A stretch of 64,000 nt of DNA from Sphingomonas bacterium (GCA_028289965.1 JAQGKS010000052.1:1-64000); one strand, 5' to 3'. Counted from the stretch's first letter, positions 8,771 to 17,344 are shown. Notes: a model not told the origin generated them from the sequence alone. A program made the numbers and translations.

Positions 8771-9600
8771 TCAATGGATGATGTAGTAGCGCATTATCGG
8801 GCATTCCGGATGCCGCTCGCCGACGCCTACGAAGCAGTGGTCCGCCATCCACTGATAGGGCCCGGGCGGCGCCTCGAACCATCGCAGATCGCCGGCTGCG
8901 CCATCGCGTGGCATGATCCCGATCCAGCTCGGCAGCGACGGATCGAACGCCCAGCGGTGCCCGCCGGCATGCATTCGGCTATCCTCGGCCGTGGTCTGCG
9001 TCACCGCGAAAATCACTCAACGCTCGCTCACTGCGGGATCGTGCTGGAAGCTGGCATAGGGCGCCTCGAAGGCGTGCTCGGTCAAGAGCGCACCGGCGGC
9101 GTCGATCAGCTGCAGCGACATCGCGCGGCTGGCGAGCCTGTCAGCCTCGTAGCCGAAGCTCACCATTTCGCCTGTGACGGGATCAATCTTCGGGTGCGCC
9201 CACGAGGTCAGGCTCTGCAGCCGGCCGAATCGTGCCGGCCGCGCGTCGCCAGCATCGCTGGGTCGAGCTCGTGCGGAAGGCCATCCTCTTTGAGCGCGAA
9301 CAGCCGGCCGGCGTGGAAGACCACGCTGGGTCGCGGATGGCAAACATCGCGACTATGCCGTCACCGTTGATGTTGATGTCGTCGCCGGCGATCGGCGCGA
9401 AGCGCGGATCGGGGCCGCAGCAATAATAGGCGCAGCGATAATAGGGCCGGCCAAGCGAGTGGGCAGCCGGCCCTCCACCTCCAGGTCGCATACGTCCGCC
9501 TCGATCCGCCGCGGCTCGTTGATGCCGGTGACGGCGGGGACGCCTGGGAACGGCCGGAGCACGATGTCCCTCCAAATATGGTTCGGAGCCGCACGGTCTG
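8771..9600 (-). pseudogene. Carotenoid/lignostilbene oxygenase-family remnant
   Basis: Read on the minus strand, fragments in changing frames give NEPRRIEADVCDLEVEGRLP, GPDPRFAPIAGDDININGDG, LTSWAHPKIDPVTGEMVSFG, ALLTEHAFEAPYASFQHD and GIMPRDGAAGDLRWFEAPPG, the ordered hallmarks of retinal-pigment/carotenoid cleavage oxygenases, a family that includes lignostilbene dioxygenases. A roughly 15-bp duplication near 9425-9450 (a repeated TATTAT-GCTGCG unit) and several indels break the frame. About 830 bp remain of an expected 1.4 kb or more, so internal sequence is also lost. The enzyme family oxidatively splits stilbene or polyene double bonds. Confidence 0.72.
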
Positions 9601-9689
9601 TGCAGCGATCCGTGCCGCCCCGTCATTGGCCGCCATTTTTCCTATTGTTCCAGAGCCCGGCAAATATCCAAGGTGAAGGGATGGACGAC

Positions 9690-10395
9690 CGCGACATCTA
9701 CCGAGTCGATCGGCTTCCTCGCGCTCAAGGGCATGCGCCCGGCGCTCGTCGAGCGGACGCTGGCGCGCATCAGGGCGGTACCGCCGGGATCTAGGCTGGT
9801 AATGCGGGCGAGGCGCCGAGCAGCGCGCCGATTGCCGACCTGTTCCGAAACAAGCGCGCTGCTTCGACTATCGCGGCGTGGATCGCGCTTGGGATGAACA
9901 GCGCCACGCTCGATGCCTTGGTGTTCTGGATTCCCACGCTGACCGCGCGTGTCGGCGGCATCCTCGCCGCCCTATGTAATTGGCTATGCGATGGCGGGGC
10001 TGGGAAGCTACCGCGTGCTCGTTCCGGTCCACCTCGTCGCCGCGCCGCGCGTGGCGGCGCTTGGCTTCACGCTGTCCGCCGCGCCGATCGCACTGGCGGT
10101 GCTGATCGGACTGACGCTGCCAGGCGGCACCTCCGGCGTGCAGGGGTTGATAGCGCAGCTCTACCTGACAGCGGTCCGCGCCACCCGGTGGGCTGGGCGG
10201 TGGCGCTCGGTCGCTTCATCGGGCTAGGCGCGCCGCTGGAGATTGGGCGGTTGCTCTACCGCGACCTTGCACCGCACACGATCCTTCTCGCCTGTGCGGT
10301 GGGGCCGCTCCTCTCGGCGGTCGCGCTCATCATGCTGGCGCGGAATCGCGTCGGGCGGCAAGTCGACCGCCGCGTGGGGGAACGGTGCCATGACT
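9690..10395 (+). pseudogene. AAHS-type MFS transporter remnant (C-terminal half)
   Basis: Successive frames give IGFLALKGMRPALVERTLAR (the central loop after helix 6), APIADLFRNKRAASTIAAWI, ATLDALVFWIPTLTARVG, YRVLVPVHLVAAPRVAALGF and HTILLACAVGPLLSAVALIM. Together these are the second half of an aromatic-acid:H+ symporter-type MFS carrier. At least three frame changes are needed, and the first six helices are gone. It precedes an aldehyde dehydrogenase remnant, so carrier and dehydrogenase probably belonged to one former operon. Confidence 0.68.
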
Positions 10396-10733
10396 TAGGT
10401 GGGCGATCTCGTCTATGGCGGCGGCTGGCACCCGGCAGCGGCTAGCCGACGGTGCGGCCTCACGAGTCCGGGCGACGGGCGGTTGATTGCCGAGGTCGCT
10501 CGGGCGGGCCCGGGAGATGTCGGGCAAGCCATTGCCGCAGCGCGGAAGGTTGCAAGGTCTGGCGCAAGGTCGCGCCACTCGAGTGCGCGCGGATCCCGCG
10601 CTATCGGTCGGCGCGGAACCCCGGAGTTGGCGCTGCCCGGCCACCGACAATGGCAACCCGGTCAGCAAGATGCTGCCCGAGCGTCGCCGAGCTGCTCACC
10701 TTCACGCACCAGAAGAACATCGAAGTCGGCGTA
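10391..10733 (+). pseudogene. Aldehyde dehydrogenase N-terminal remnant, cut by an IS
   Basis: Pieces in different frames read MGDLVYGGGWHPAAA, LTSPGDGRLIAEVARAGPGD, VGQAIAAARKVA, WRKVAPLECARIP and TDNGNPVSKMLPE, the start of an NAD-dependent aldehyde dehydrogenase (betaine-aldehyde-dehydrogenase-like). The gene stops at the left end of the IS5-family element at about 10734 and no continuation is found on the other side, so insertion was accompanied or followed by deletion. The catalytic Cys region is absent. Confidence 0.65.
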
Positions 10734-11566
10734 GGTCAGGACCCATTGATGTGAGTGTCGCGATCTGATTCAGGCTCCGCAAGGAGACTGGGCATGAGCG
10801 ACCTGTATTGGCTGACGGATGAGCAGATGGCGCGTCTGCAGCCGTATTTTCCCAAGAGCCATGGCAGGCCTCGGTCGATGACCGGCGGGTGCTGAGCGGC
10901 ATCGTTTTCGTCAATCGCAACGGGCTGCGATGGTGTGATGCACCCAAGGACTATGGCCCGCACAAGACTCTGTACAACCGTTGGAAGCGGTGGGGCGAGA
11001 GGGGCGTGTTCCTCCGCATGATGGAGGGGCTGGCTGCCGCGGATGCCGAGCCCAAGACCCTCATGATCGACGCGACCTATTTGAAGGCGCACCGCACGGC
11101 ATCGAGCCTGCGGGTAAAAAGGGGGTCTTGGACGCCTGATCGGCCGCACCAAAGGGGGCATGAACACGGAGCTGCACGCCGTGACCGACGCGAACGGCCG
11201 TCCGTTGAGCTTCTTCATGACCGCCGGGCAGGTCAACCACTACACCGGTGCGGCAGCCCTGCTCGATGAGCTACCAAAGGCACAGTGGCTGCTCGGCGAT
11301 CGCGGCTATGACGCCGATTGGTTCAGGGATGCGCTGGAAGCCAAGGGAATCCAGCCCTGCATCCCAGGTCGGAAATCCCGCAACGAACCGGTCAGGTGCG
11401 ACAAGCGCCGCTACAGGCGCCGCAGCCGCATCGAGATCATGTTCGGCCGCCTGAAGGACTGGCGTCGCGTCGCGACCCCGCTACGACCGGTGTTCAACCG
11501 TCTTCTTCTCCGCCGTCGCCCTCGCTGCCACCGTCATCTTCTGGCTATGACCAATGAGTCCTGACC
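10734..11566 (+). mobile_element. Decayed IS5-family insertion sequence
   Basis: The element has matching ends. The left end reads GGTCAGGACCCATTG from 10734, and the right end, read on the minus strand from 11566, reads GGTCAGGACTCATTG, so they differ at one of 15 positions. Its 833-bp length fits small IS5-group elements. It encloses one transposase reading frame that is now interrupted. No obvious target-site duplication flanks it, as expected if flanking DNA has since been deleted. Family assignment rests on the transposase. Confidence 0.7.
10794..11550 (+). pseudogene. IS5-family transposase, frameshifted
   Basis: ATG 10794 follows an AAGGAG site and starts MSDLYWLTDEQMARLQPYF. A lost base at about 10876 shifts the frame to LSGIVFVNRNGLRWCDAP and PHKTLYNRWKRWGERGVF. 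The run of A and G at about 11115-11125 requires another shift to reach TKGGMNTELHAVTDANGRP and LLGDRGYDADWFRDALEAKG. An extra C near 11480 displaces the normal C-terminus VFFSAVALAATVIFWL. The second site resembles positions where some IS5 members use programmed frameshifting, but the other two are plain damage. DDE residues lie in MIDATYLKAH and GDRGYDAD. Confidence 0.75.
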
Positions 11567-11849
11567 CTTGAACTTGGAGACACGTCGCGGCGTTCGTGGT
11601 TCTGCGGCTCCAGACTCGCCGATCTTCGCATCGTTGTCACCGCGGGCCCAGCAGGGCCAAGGCAGCGCTGCACCACGGACGAGGCGACGCGATAGCCGGC
11701 CGCACAGCTTACGCTCGATGTTGCGGGACACGGCGGGGACGCCGCCAGCTTCCCACGTAAGATTATCGAGCAGGCGCTCGCCCATCCATCCACGACAAGG
11801 CGCAGCGGGCGTAGCGGCGCGGCACTGCGAGCTTCGACGAGAGCTGACG
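11567..11849. other. Debris between two IS remnants
   Basis: The stretch between the IS5-family element and the istA remnant has only short, unconvincing frames. It may be further IS21 or host debris. On the minus strand LTWEAGGVPAVSRNIERKL is the most protein-like piece, but I do not recognise it. Confidence 0.3.
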
Positions 11850-12140
11850 GACGAGTGGACAGCATATCTTGCGGGTTGAAGCGCCGGGTCAAGATTTGCT
11901 CCTTGCCGGTGAACACCGTCGTCACCGCCGTTTTTATATTCTCGTAGATGCCCCGCGTCCGCACGCCGCCGAAGAAGGCGAACGCCTGCGCAGGCGCGTC
12001 GAACAACATCCCCTGACCCTCACCCGGATACGCTCGCACATAGATCGCGCGCGACGCGCATAGACGCATCGGCTTGCCGGCGATCTCGACGTCCTCGTGG
12101 CTCCAGTCGAACGGACAGGCCTCGCCGGCCAGACCATCAG
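11850..12140 (-). pseudogene. IS21-family IstA transposase remnant
   Basis: Minus-strand frames give GEACPFDWSHEDVEIAGKP, MRLCASRAIYVRAYPGEGQG and YENIKTAVTTVFTGKEQI, corresponding to the catalytic-core region of IS21 IstA (FDWS-x-E-x-x-x-IAG, AYPR-x-x-Q, RGIYDNMKTAV, F-x-GKER). The N-terminal DNA-binding part, the C-terminus and istB are absent and the frame changes at least once. It is a fragment, not a mobile element. It lies directly downstream of an SDR fragment on the same strand. Confidence 0.65.
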
Positions 12141-12188
12141 CCGGATGAAGGCCGGCGCATCCACCACGTCCCGGGGCCGGTCAAGCCG

Positions 12189-12285
12189 CTACCGCGCAGC
12201 ATAGCGACGGACCGCGGCGTACGACCCGGCGATGCCTTTCGCCGCGCCCGTGACGAGCACGCGCTTGCCCCTGAGATCGTGCATC
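12189..12285 (-). pseudogene. N-terminal fragment of an SDR
   Basis: From ATG 12285 (minus) the frame reads MHDLRGKRVLVTGAAKGIAG and then loses similarity. This is the first strand and the TGxxxGIG cofactor loop of a short-chain dehydrogenase. The rest is replaced by IS21-derived sequence. It diverges from the MFS remnant at 12385, copying the SDR/MFS divergent arrangement seen intact at 57.0-59.3 kb. Confidence 0.6.
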
Positions 12286-12324
12286 CAACGCTCCCGCATT
12301 GCCGGGATCCAAACGAAACGGTTT

Positions 12325-12354
12325 GACGGATCGTATATTGAATATGTAGGCGAA
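12325..12354. promoter_or_regulatory. Operator-like AT-rich element before the MFS remnant
   Basis: TCGTATATTGA (12331-12341) follows TTGACG (12324-12329). The same TTGAC(G/C)-GATCGTATA layout precedes the intact paralogous carrier at 20.0 kb. It keeps one half-site of the TNGT-N3-ACNA operator described elsewhere in this annotation. Confidence 0.45.
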
Positions 12355-12384
12355 GTTCCAGACAAGAAGATTGAGAGGGGGCGG

Positions 12385-12765
12385 ATGCAACAGCCCAGTG
12401 CGACGATTGCGCCGAGCGGCCTCGATGCCGGGCGCCTGCTCCGCGTCGCGCCGTTCGCGGCGCTACCGGCGCTGTCCCCGTGCAGCGGCTTCTGCCTGCA
12501 TGCGCTGCCGCTGGTCGCGCCGCTGATCCTCACCGGCTGGTCGATCCCGGCGCGCACGCTGGCGCCGACGCCTGGCAGCATGATCGGCACCCCTCGCGCC
12601 GGCTGGGTAGATCGGGCGGATCGGCGGTGTGCCCGGCGCCTATGTCGGCGTTTTCGCGCTCGATCGCGGCAGCGCGGCGGGCTTCTTCCGCACCATCTGG
12701 GGGCTGGCGATGACGGCGCTCGTCATCTTCGTGCTGCTGAGCGGCGGCCGCCGCCGGCCGCCTGA
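12385..12765 (+). pseudogene. Internally deleted copy of the AAHS-type MFS carrier
   Basis: ATG 12385 begins MQQPSATIAPS and continues GRLLRVAPFAALPALSPCSG, FCLHALPLVAPLILTGWSIP, closely matching the start of the intact carrier at 20028. It then jumps to GTPRAGWV and, in other frames, to a C-terminal piece reading GAYVGVFALDRGSAAGFFRT and ALVIFVLLSGG. Only about 125 of some 437 residues survive, so several internal deletions removed most helices while the promoter and both ends stayed. The gene cannot make a carrier, but transcription from its promoter could still enter the SnoaL-like genes downstream. Confidence 0.75.
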
Positions 12766-12795
12766 TCCTTGATCCAAGACACGAAAGCGACCGGC

Positions 12796-13221
12796 ATGCA
12801 GACCGATCTGATCATCGAACCGGCCAGCGCCGCAATGCAGGCGGCGGCGGAGAGTTTCTTCAAGCTGCTCTATCTCGATCACGACTTCGCCGGCGCGATG
12901 CGCAGGCATGTCGCGCCGCACTTCACCGAGCATAATCCCGACCTTCCCAATTCGCCCGCCGAGCAGCTCGCCTGGTTCGAGCAGCGCGCTGCGGCCAACC
13001 CGGATTTCTATACTGCGGAAACGCAATGGCAGACTCGGATCGTGCACCGGTTCATCGCCGCCAACTATCTGATCGTCCACTATAATATGTCCGTCGGCCC
13101 GCTCGATCGGGGGCGCATGTTCGCCGATTTCTGGCAGTTCGACGGCGATCGGATCGTCGAGCATTGGGACGTCGTCCAGCCGATCCCAGAAAAGACCCAG
13201 AGCGGGAATATGATGTGGTGA
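12796..13221 (+). CDS. SnoaL-like (NTF2-fold) protein
   Basis: The 141-residue product from ATG 12796 (a TTG at 12769 would add nine residues) has the NTF2/SnoaL-like fold pattern and the C-terminal motif IVEHWDVVQPIPEK ending SGNMMW. This is typical of the family annotated as predicted SnoaL-like aldol-condensation enzymes. Such proteins are small alpha+beta barrels that bind hydrophobic or aromatic ligands, and the reaction is rarely known. The conserved H-W and TEHNPD motifs are intact. The gene is followed with 2-nt spacing by a two-domain homologue and two SDRs, so it probably starts that operon. Confidence 0.82.
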   Translation: MQTDLIIEPASAAMQAAAESFFKLLYLDHDFAGAMRRHVAPHFTEHNPDLPNSPAEQLAWFEQRAAANPDFYTAETQWQTRIVHRFIAANYLIVHYNMSVGPLDRGRMFADFWQFDGDRIVEHWDVVQPIPEKTQSGNMMW

Positions 13222-13223
13222 GC

Positions 13224-14147
13224 ATGGACATGAGCCAGACCGAGACGTCGCGGGGCTGCATCGAGGATTATGCCCGGCTGCTGTTTGTCGAATGCGAGCC
13301 GATGCGCGCCTTCGCGAAATATTTCGCGCGCGACCTGATCCAGCACGATCCCGACATCGGCGACGGCCACCAGGGCGATGAGGAGTTCCTCGAGGCGCGT
13401 CGCGAGGCCGATCCCGACGCCTATCTGACGGAGGATCAGTATGCGACCGTCGGCCACGCGATCATCGCCGACGGCGACCTGGTGATGCTCAAGTCGCACT
13501 GCTTCACCAGCCGCGACGATGCCGGGCGCGTGTTCGTCGACATCTGGCGCGTCGCGGATCAAAAGTTCGTCGAACATTGGAGCGCCATCGAGCCGATCCG
13601 CGCCGACGCCGCCAATCCGCTGCCCGCATGGTGCGGCACCGGCGGCAGCTATGAGGAAGCGCACCAGGTCGGCGATACGGTCGCGCAGCCGCTGAGCGGG
13701 CATTCTGGCGACGCCATGCTGCGCGACGCTTCGCTCGCCGCGGCGCGGGGCTTCCTCGATGCGATCGAGCGCGGCGACGATGCGGCCGCCGCCGGCTTCG
13801 TGGATGCGGATACGCAGAGCTTCGATCCGCGGGTTGCGCGGGCCGGCGGAAGCGGCCTCGTCGAGCGCTTCGCCGAAGCTCGCAACCGCGGCGACCAATT
13901 CTGGCAGGCGCGCTGGATGGGGGACGGCGAATTCGCGCTCGTCCATGGCCGGCTGATGTCCCCTGATCACTCGCTCGGCTTCTCGCAGATGCATCTGTTC
14001 CGCGTCGCCGATGGCCGGATCCTGGCGCATTGGGGCGTGCGCCAGGCGATCCCGACCTACAGCGTCGCGGGCCGATCGATGGTTGAAGGTCCGCTCGAAG
14101 AGGGGCGCCAACCGGGCGGTCCGCTCACGCCCGCGGTGGGCCACTGA
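13224..14147 (+). CDS. Two-domain SnoaL-like protein
   Basis: From ATG 13224, just after the preceding stop, the 307-residue protein carries two NTF2/SnoaL-like units. Unit one has FARDLIQHDPDIGDG and KFVEHWSAIEPI. Unit two covers about residues 155-290 and has RILAHWGVRQAIP. The second unit lacks the QHDPD-type loop, so the two halves have diverged. A similar two-unit protein with a signal peptide is encoded at 45.3 kb; this one has no leader and should be cytoplasmic. Its place between a single-domain homologue and two SDRs suggests a role in the same ring- or ketone-modifying route, but no reaction can be named. Confidence 0.78.
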   Translation: MDMSQTETSRGCIEDYARLLFVECEPMRAFAKYFARDLIQHDPDIGDGHQGDEEFLEARREADPDAYLTEDQYATVGHAIIADGDLVMLKSHCFTSRDDAGRVFVDIWRVADQKFVEHWSAIEPIRADAANPLPAWCGTGGSYEEAHQVGDTVAQPLSGHSGDAMLRDASLAAARGFLDAIERGDDAAAAGFVDADTQSFDPRVARAGGSGLVERFAEARNRGDQFWQARWMGDGEFALVHGRLMSPDHSLGFSQMHLFRVADGRILAHWGVRQAIPTYSVAGRSMVEGPLEEGRQPGGPLTPAVGH

Positions 14148-14150
14148 GCG

Positions 14151-14945
14151 ATGCGGATCGATCTCAGCGGCCGGACAGCGCTCGTCACCGGCTCGACCGA
14201 AGGCATCGGCCTCGCCTGCATCCGCGCCTATCTGGGCGCCAACGCGGCGGTAGTGGTCAACGGTCGCGCACCCGATCGAGTCGCGTCGGTCGTCGATCAG
14301 CTGCGCAACGACTTTCCCGGTGCCCAGATCAGCGGAGTCGCGGCCGATCTCGGCACTGCCGGGGGCTGCCGCGCGCTGACGGAGGCGGTGCCGCGCTGCG
14401 ACATCTTGGTCAACAATGTCGGCGTAATCGCGCGCGATGATGCGCTCGAGGCGTCGGACGAGCTCTACCTCAAACTGTTCGAGCTCAATTTCATGAGTAG
14501 CCTGCGTATGTCGCGCGCCTATCTGCCCGGCATGATCGAGCGCGGCTGGGGCCGGGTCCTGTTCAGTGGAGCGCAGCGGCCGCTGATGGCCTACAAGGGC
14601 GGCACCGCTTACTCCGCGAGCAAGTTCGCGCAGCTCAACCTCGCCCGCTCGCTGGCCGAGCTGACGCGCGGCACCGCGGTCACCGTCAACACCGTGTTGA
14701 TCGGCATCACCCATTCGGCCAGCCTCGACGACGTGCTCGCCGACCTCGCCGCCGCCGAGGGCTGCAGCGCGGCAGAGTATGAGAAGGAATTCATCGCGAT
14801 GGTCTCGCCCGGATCGCTGATCGACCGGCTCGCCTTCCCCGAGGAGATCGCCAGCTTCCTGCTCTATCTGAGCTCACCCTTCGCGTCGGCGACCAACGGT
14901 GCGGTGCTGAGTGCCGAGGGCGGCACCCGCCCGTCGGTCGCGTGA
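14151..14945 (+). CDS. Short-chain dehydrogenase/reductase
   Basis: The 264-residue protein has TGSTEGIGLA (cofactor loop), NNVG and the catalytic YSASK, with a Ser in VLFSGAQRP. It is a classical SDR of FabG-like length. It starts 3 nt after the preceding gene and is followed by a close paralogue, which suggests successive or stereo-complementary oxidations of one hydroxyl substrate. The unusual AAEGCSAAEYEKEF insert before the C-terminus occurs in both paralogues and marks them as one subfamily. Confidence 0.88.
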   Translation: MRIDLSGRTALVTGSTEGIGLACIRAYLGANAAVVVNGRAPDRVASVVDQLRNDFPGAQISGVAADLGTAGGCRALTEAVPRCDILVNNVGVIARDDALEASDELYLKLFELNFMSSLRMSRAYLPGMIERGWGRVLFSGAQRPLMAYKGGTAYSASKFAQLNLARSLAELTRGTAVTVNTVLIGITHSASLDDVLADLAAAEGCSAAEYEKEFIAMVSPGSLIDRLAFPEEIASFLLYLSSPFASATNGAVLSAEGGTRPSVA

Positions 14946-14955
14946 GGGAAAGACC

Positions 14956-15750
14956 ATGATCATCGACCACAAGGGCCGCATCGCGATCGTCACCGGATCG
15001 AGCGAGGGAATCGGCTTCGCCTGCGCGCGCGCGCTCGCCGAGGCGGGCGCCGCGGTGGTGATCAACGGCCGATCCGATGCGAGCGTCGCGCGCGCCCTCG
15101 CCCAGCTCCGGGACGAACTGCCCGGCTGCGAGGCGATCGGCGTCGCCGCCGATCTGTCGAGCGCCGAAGGCCCAGCGCGGATCATCGCCGCAGCGCCGTC
15201 CTGCGACATCCTGATCAGCAACTGCGCGGTCAACAATCTCGCCAATGTGCTCGACGAGCCCGACGAGATGTTCTTTCGCCTGTTCGAGATCAACTTCCTC
15301 GCCGGCGTGCGGCTCGCCCGCCACTATCTGCCGCAGATGATCGCGCGCAACCGGGGCCGCGTGTTGTTCCACAATTCGGAGCAGGCGCTGCGCCCGTCCC
15401 CGCACATGGCGGCCTATGGCGCGAGCAAGGCGGCGGAGCTGGTGCTGGCGCGCTCGCTCGCCGAATATACGCGCGGCACTGCGGTGACGGTGAACACGAT
15501 CGTGATCGGGCCGACGCGCTCGGCGGTGACCGGCGCGCTCCACGCGCAAATGGCCGAGCAACAGGGCAAGACGGTGGCCGAGGTCGAGGCCGACTTCATC
15601 ACCCATGTCCGGCCCAATTCGCTGATCCATCGTATCGCCGACGCCAGCGAAGTCGCCAGCATGGCGGTCTATCTCACCTCCGACCATGCATCGGCGACCA
15701 ACGGCGCGGTGCTGAGCGTTGAGGGCGGCACGCGCGAGGTGATCTTCTGA
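14956..15750 (+). CDS. Short-chain dehydrogenase/reductase, paralogue of the preceding gene
   Basis: ATG 14956 follows GAGGGAAAG, so I reject the longer frame from 14911 that overlaps the previous gene. The 264-residue product has TGSSEGIGFA and YGASK, but NCAV where most SDRs have NNAG, and an Asn in LFHNSEQ near the usual catalytic Ser. The C-terminal stretch HASATNGAVLSVEGGTR parallels its upstream neighbour. Reaction unknown; the NAG change may affect the active-site water network. Confidence 0.87.
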   Translation: MIIDHKGRIAIVTGSSEGIGFACARALAEAGAAVVINGRSDASVARALAQLRDELPGCEAIGVAADLSSAEGPARIIAAAPSCDILISNCAVNNLANVLDEPDEMFFRLFEINFLAGVRLARHYLPQMIARNRGRVLFHNSEQALRPSPHMAAYGASKAAELVLARSLAEYTRGTAVTVNTIVIGPTRSAVTGALHAQMAEQQGKTVAEVEADFITHVRPNSLIHRIADASEVASMAVYLTSDHASATNGAVLSVEGGTREVIF

Positions 15751-15755
15751 CCCGC

Positions 15756-16388
15756 TCAGGCCGCGTTGGGCGCCTTGCGGATCATCCGCCGCGCAATCGC
15801 GAGCACCGTGTCGCGGTGGCGCTGGAGCGAGCGTTCGCCGGCGCCGAACTCGGTCAGACGGTGGACGTAGAGCGGCGCGGTCACCCAGCTCGCCGCGAGG
15901 CTCGACAGCAGCTCAAACAGCATCACCGGATCCCAGCCGGGATGCACCGTGCCGATCGCCTGCGCCTCGCGGATCACCTCGGCACGCTCGCGCAGCCAGG
16001 TCAGGCGCGGATCGTCCGGCGCGACCTCCTCCCCACCGACGTCGAGCAGCAGGTGGAGCCAGAGCCGCACCTGCTCGGGCTGCGAACCGTAAAAGTCGAA
16101 CAGCGCGCCGACGAAACCGATGATATCGGTGGGATCGAGCGGGACGCGGCTCTCGAACGCCGCGCTGTTGTCGGCGGCGACCGCGGCCACGATCGCGGCC
16201 TTGTTGCGGAAGTAGAAATAGAGCCGCTCCTTGCTGGTGCGCGCCAGCGCAGCGATGCGATCGACGCGCGCGCCGGCGACGCCGTGCACGCTGATCTCGT
16301 CGCGCGCGGCCGCGAGGATGCGGGCGCGGGTGTCGCGCTTCGCCGGCTTCGGCGCCGCCACGCCGTGTTCACTTTCGATGCTGGTCAT
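15756..16388 (-). CDS. TetR-family transcriptional regulator
   Basis: The 210-residue protein has an N-terminal TetR helix-turn-helix (residues about 20-65: ILAAARDEISVHGVAGARV and LARTSKERLYFYFRNKAAI) and a variable ligand-binding C-terminus. It is convergent with the SDR operon and divergent from the NmrA/OYE genes, with 59 bp between start codons, so the latter are its most likely targets. No clear operator palindrome was found in the short gap. Confidence 0.88.
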   Translation of the reverse strand: MTSIESEHGVAAPKPAKRDTRARILAAARDEISVHGVAGARVDRIAALARTSKERLYFYFRNKAAIVAAVAADNSAAFESRVPLDPTDIIGFVGALFDFYGSQPEQVRLWLHLLLDVGGEEVAPDDPRLTWLRERAEVIREAQAIGTVHPGWDPVMLFELLSSLAASWVTAPLYVHRLTEFGAGERSLQRHRDTVLAIARRMIRKAPNAA

Positions 16389-16447
16389 ACGGCGTTTTGT
16401 CGTCAGCGCGACGGGTCTTCAAGGTCTTTGCAAGGGGGATACACCGG

Positions 16448-17344
16448 ATGGCGGTGATCGTGAGCGGCGCCTCGGGCGAGCTCGGCGCGATGACGGTGGC
16501 CGCGCTGGCCGAGCGCGTCGACCCGCGCGAGTTGATCCTCGTCACGCGTGAACCCGAGCGGCTCGCGCACTGGCGCGATCGCGGAGCCGACATTCGCCAC
16601 GGCGATCTCGACGCGCCCGAGACGCTGGCGCGCGCCTATGCCGGCGGCGATCGGCTGCTGCTGATCAGCACGGCGGCGGTCGGGCCGATGCGGCAGCGCC
16701 AGCACCGCGCGGTGATTGACGCCGCCGCCGCCGCCGGCGTGCCGCATATCGTCTACACCTCGAGCGCGGGGATCCATCCGCGCAACCCCTGCTTCGTGAT
16801 CCCGGATCATATCGCGACCGAGCGGATGCTCGCCGACAGCGGACTCGCGGTGACGATCCTGCGGGTCAATTCCTATGCCGACATCCTCGTCCACGCGATC
16901 GCACCGCAGGCGATCGCAACCGGCCGATGGATCGCAGCGGCCGGCGAAGGCGCGGTCGGATTCGTCGCCAAGCGCGACGTCGCGCGCGCCGCCGCCGCCG
17001 CCCTCACCGACGACAGTCATGCCGGCGCGATCTACGAGATCACCGGACCCGAACTGCTGACCAACCGTGACGCCGCGAGGATAGCGGCCGAGATCAGCGG
17101 GTGCCCGATCGCACTGATCATCCCCGAGGACGCACCCGTCCCGGGAATCGCGGCGGCCGAGCAGGAGCAGGCGTCGGAGTGGATCGGACCGTTCACGATG
17201 GCGGATCTCCAGTCGTTCGATCGCGCGGTGCGCGCGGGCTATTACGCGGTCTGCACCCACCATGTGGAAATGGTCACCGGCGCTCCCGCGACGTCGCTGC
17301 GCACATTGTTCGAGGCCGCTGCCGATGCGCGGAGGGCGGCGTGA
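16448..17344 (+). CDS. NmrA-like NAD(P)-binding oxidoreductase
   Basis: ATG 16448 is preceded by AAGGGGG, so it is preferred to an upstream start at 16397. The 298-residue protein has the atypical-SDR cofactor loop VSGASGELGAM and no YxxxK, as in NmrA / NAD(P)H:quinone-oxidoreductase-2-like proteins. FVAKRDVARAAAAAL and YEITGPELLT are typical of that family. Members act either as NAD(P)H sensors or as small quinone or azo reductases. Its stop overlaps the next start (TGATG), so it is translationally coupled to the Old Yellow Enzyme gene. Confidence 0.82.
   Translation: MAVIVSGASGELGAMTVAALAERVDPRELILVTREPERLAHWRDRGADIRHGDLDAPETLARAYAGGDRLLLISTAAVGPMRQRQHRAVIDAAAAAGVPHIVYTSSAGIHPRNPCFVIPDHIATERMLADSGLAVTILRVNSYADILVHAIAPQAIATGRWIAAAGEGAVGFVAKRDVARAAAAALTDDSHAGAIYEITGPELLTNRDAARIAAEISGCPIALIIPEDAPVPGIAAAEQEQASEWIGPFTMADLQSFDRAVRAGYYAVCTHHVEMVTGAPATSLRTLFEAAADARRAA

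Noticed and set aside
11115-11125. Programmed frameshift site in the IS5-family transposase
   Set aside because: The A/G run is plausible for that, but two other inactivating indels show that the transposase is dead anyway, so I treat it as decay.
13080-14714. 544-residue minus-strand frame across SnoaL and SDR genes
   Set aside because: Antisense shadow spanning three well-supported plus-strand genes.
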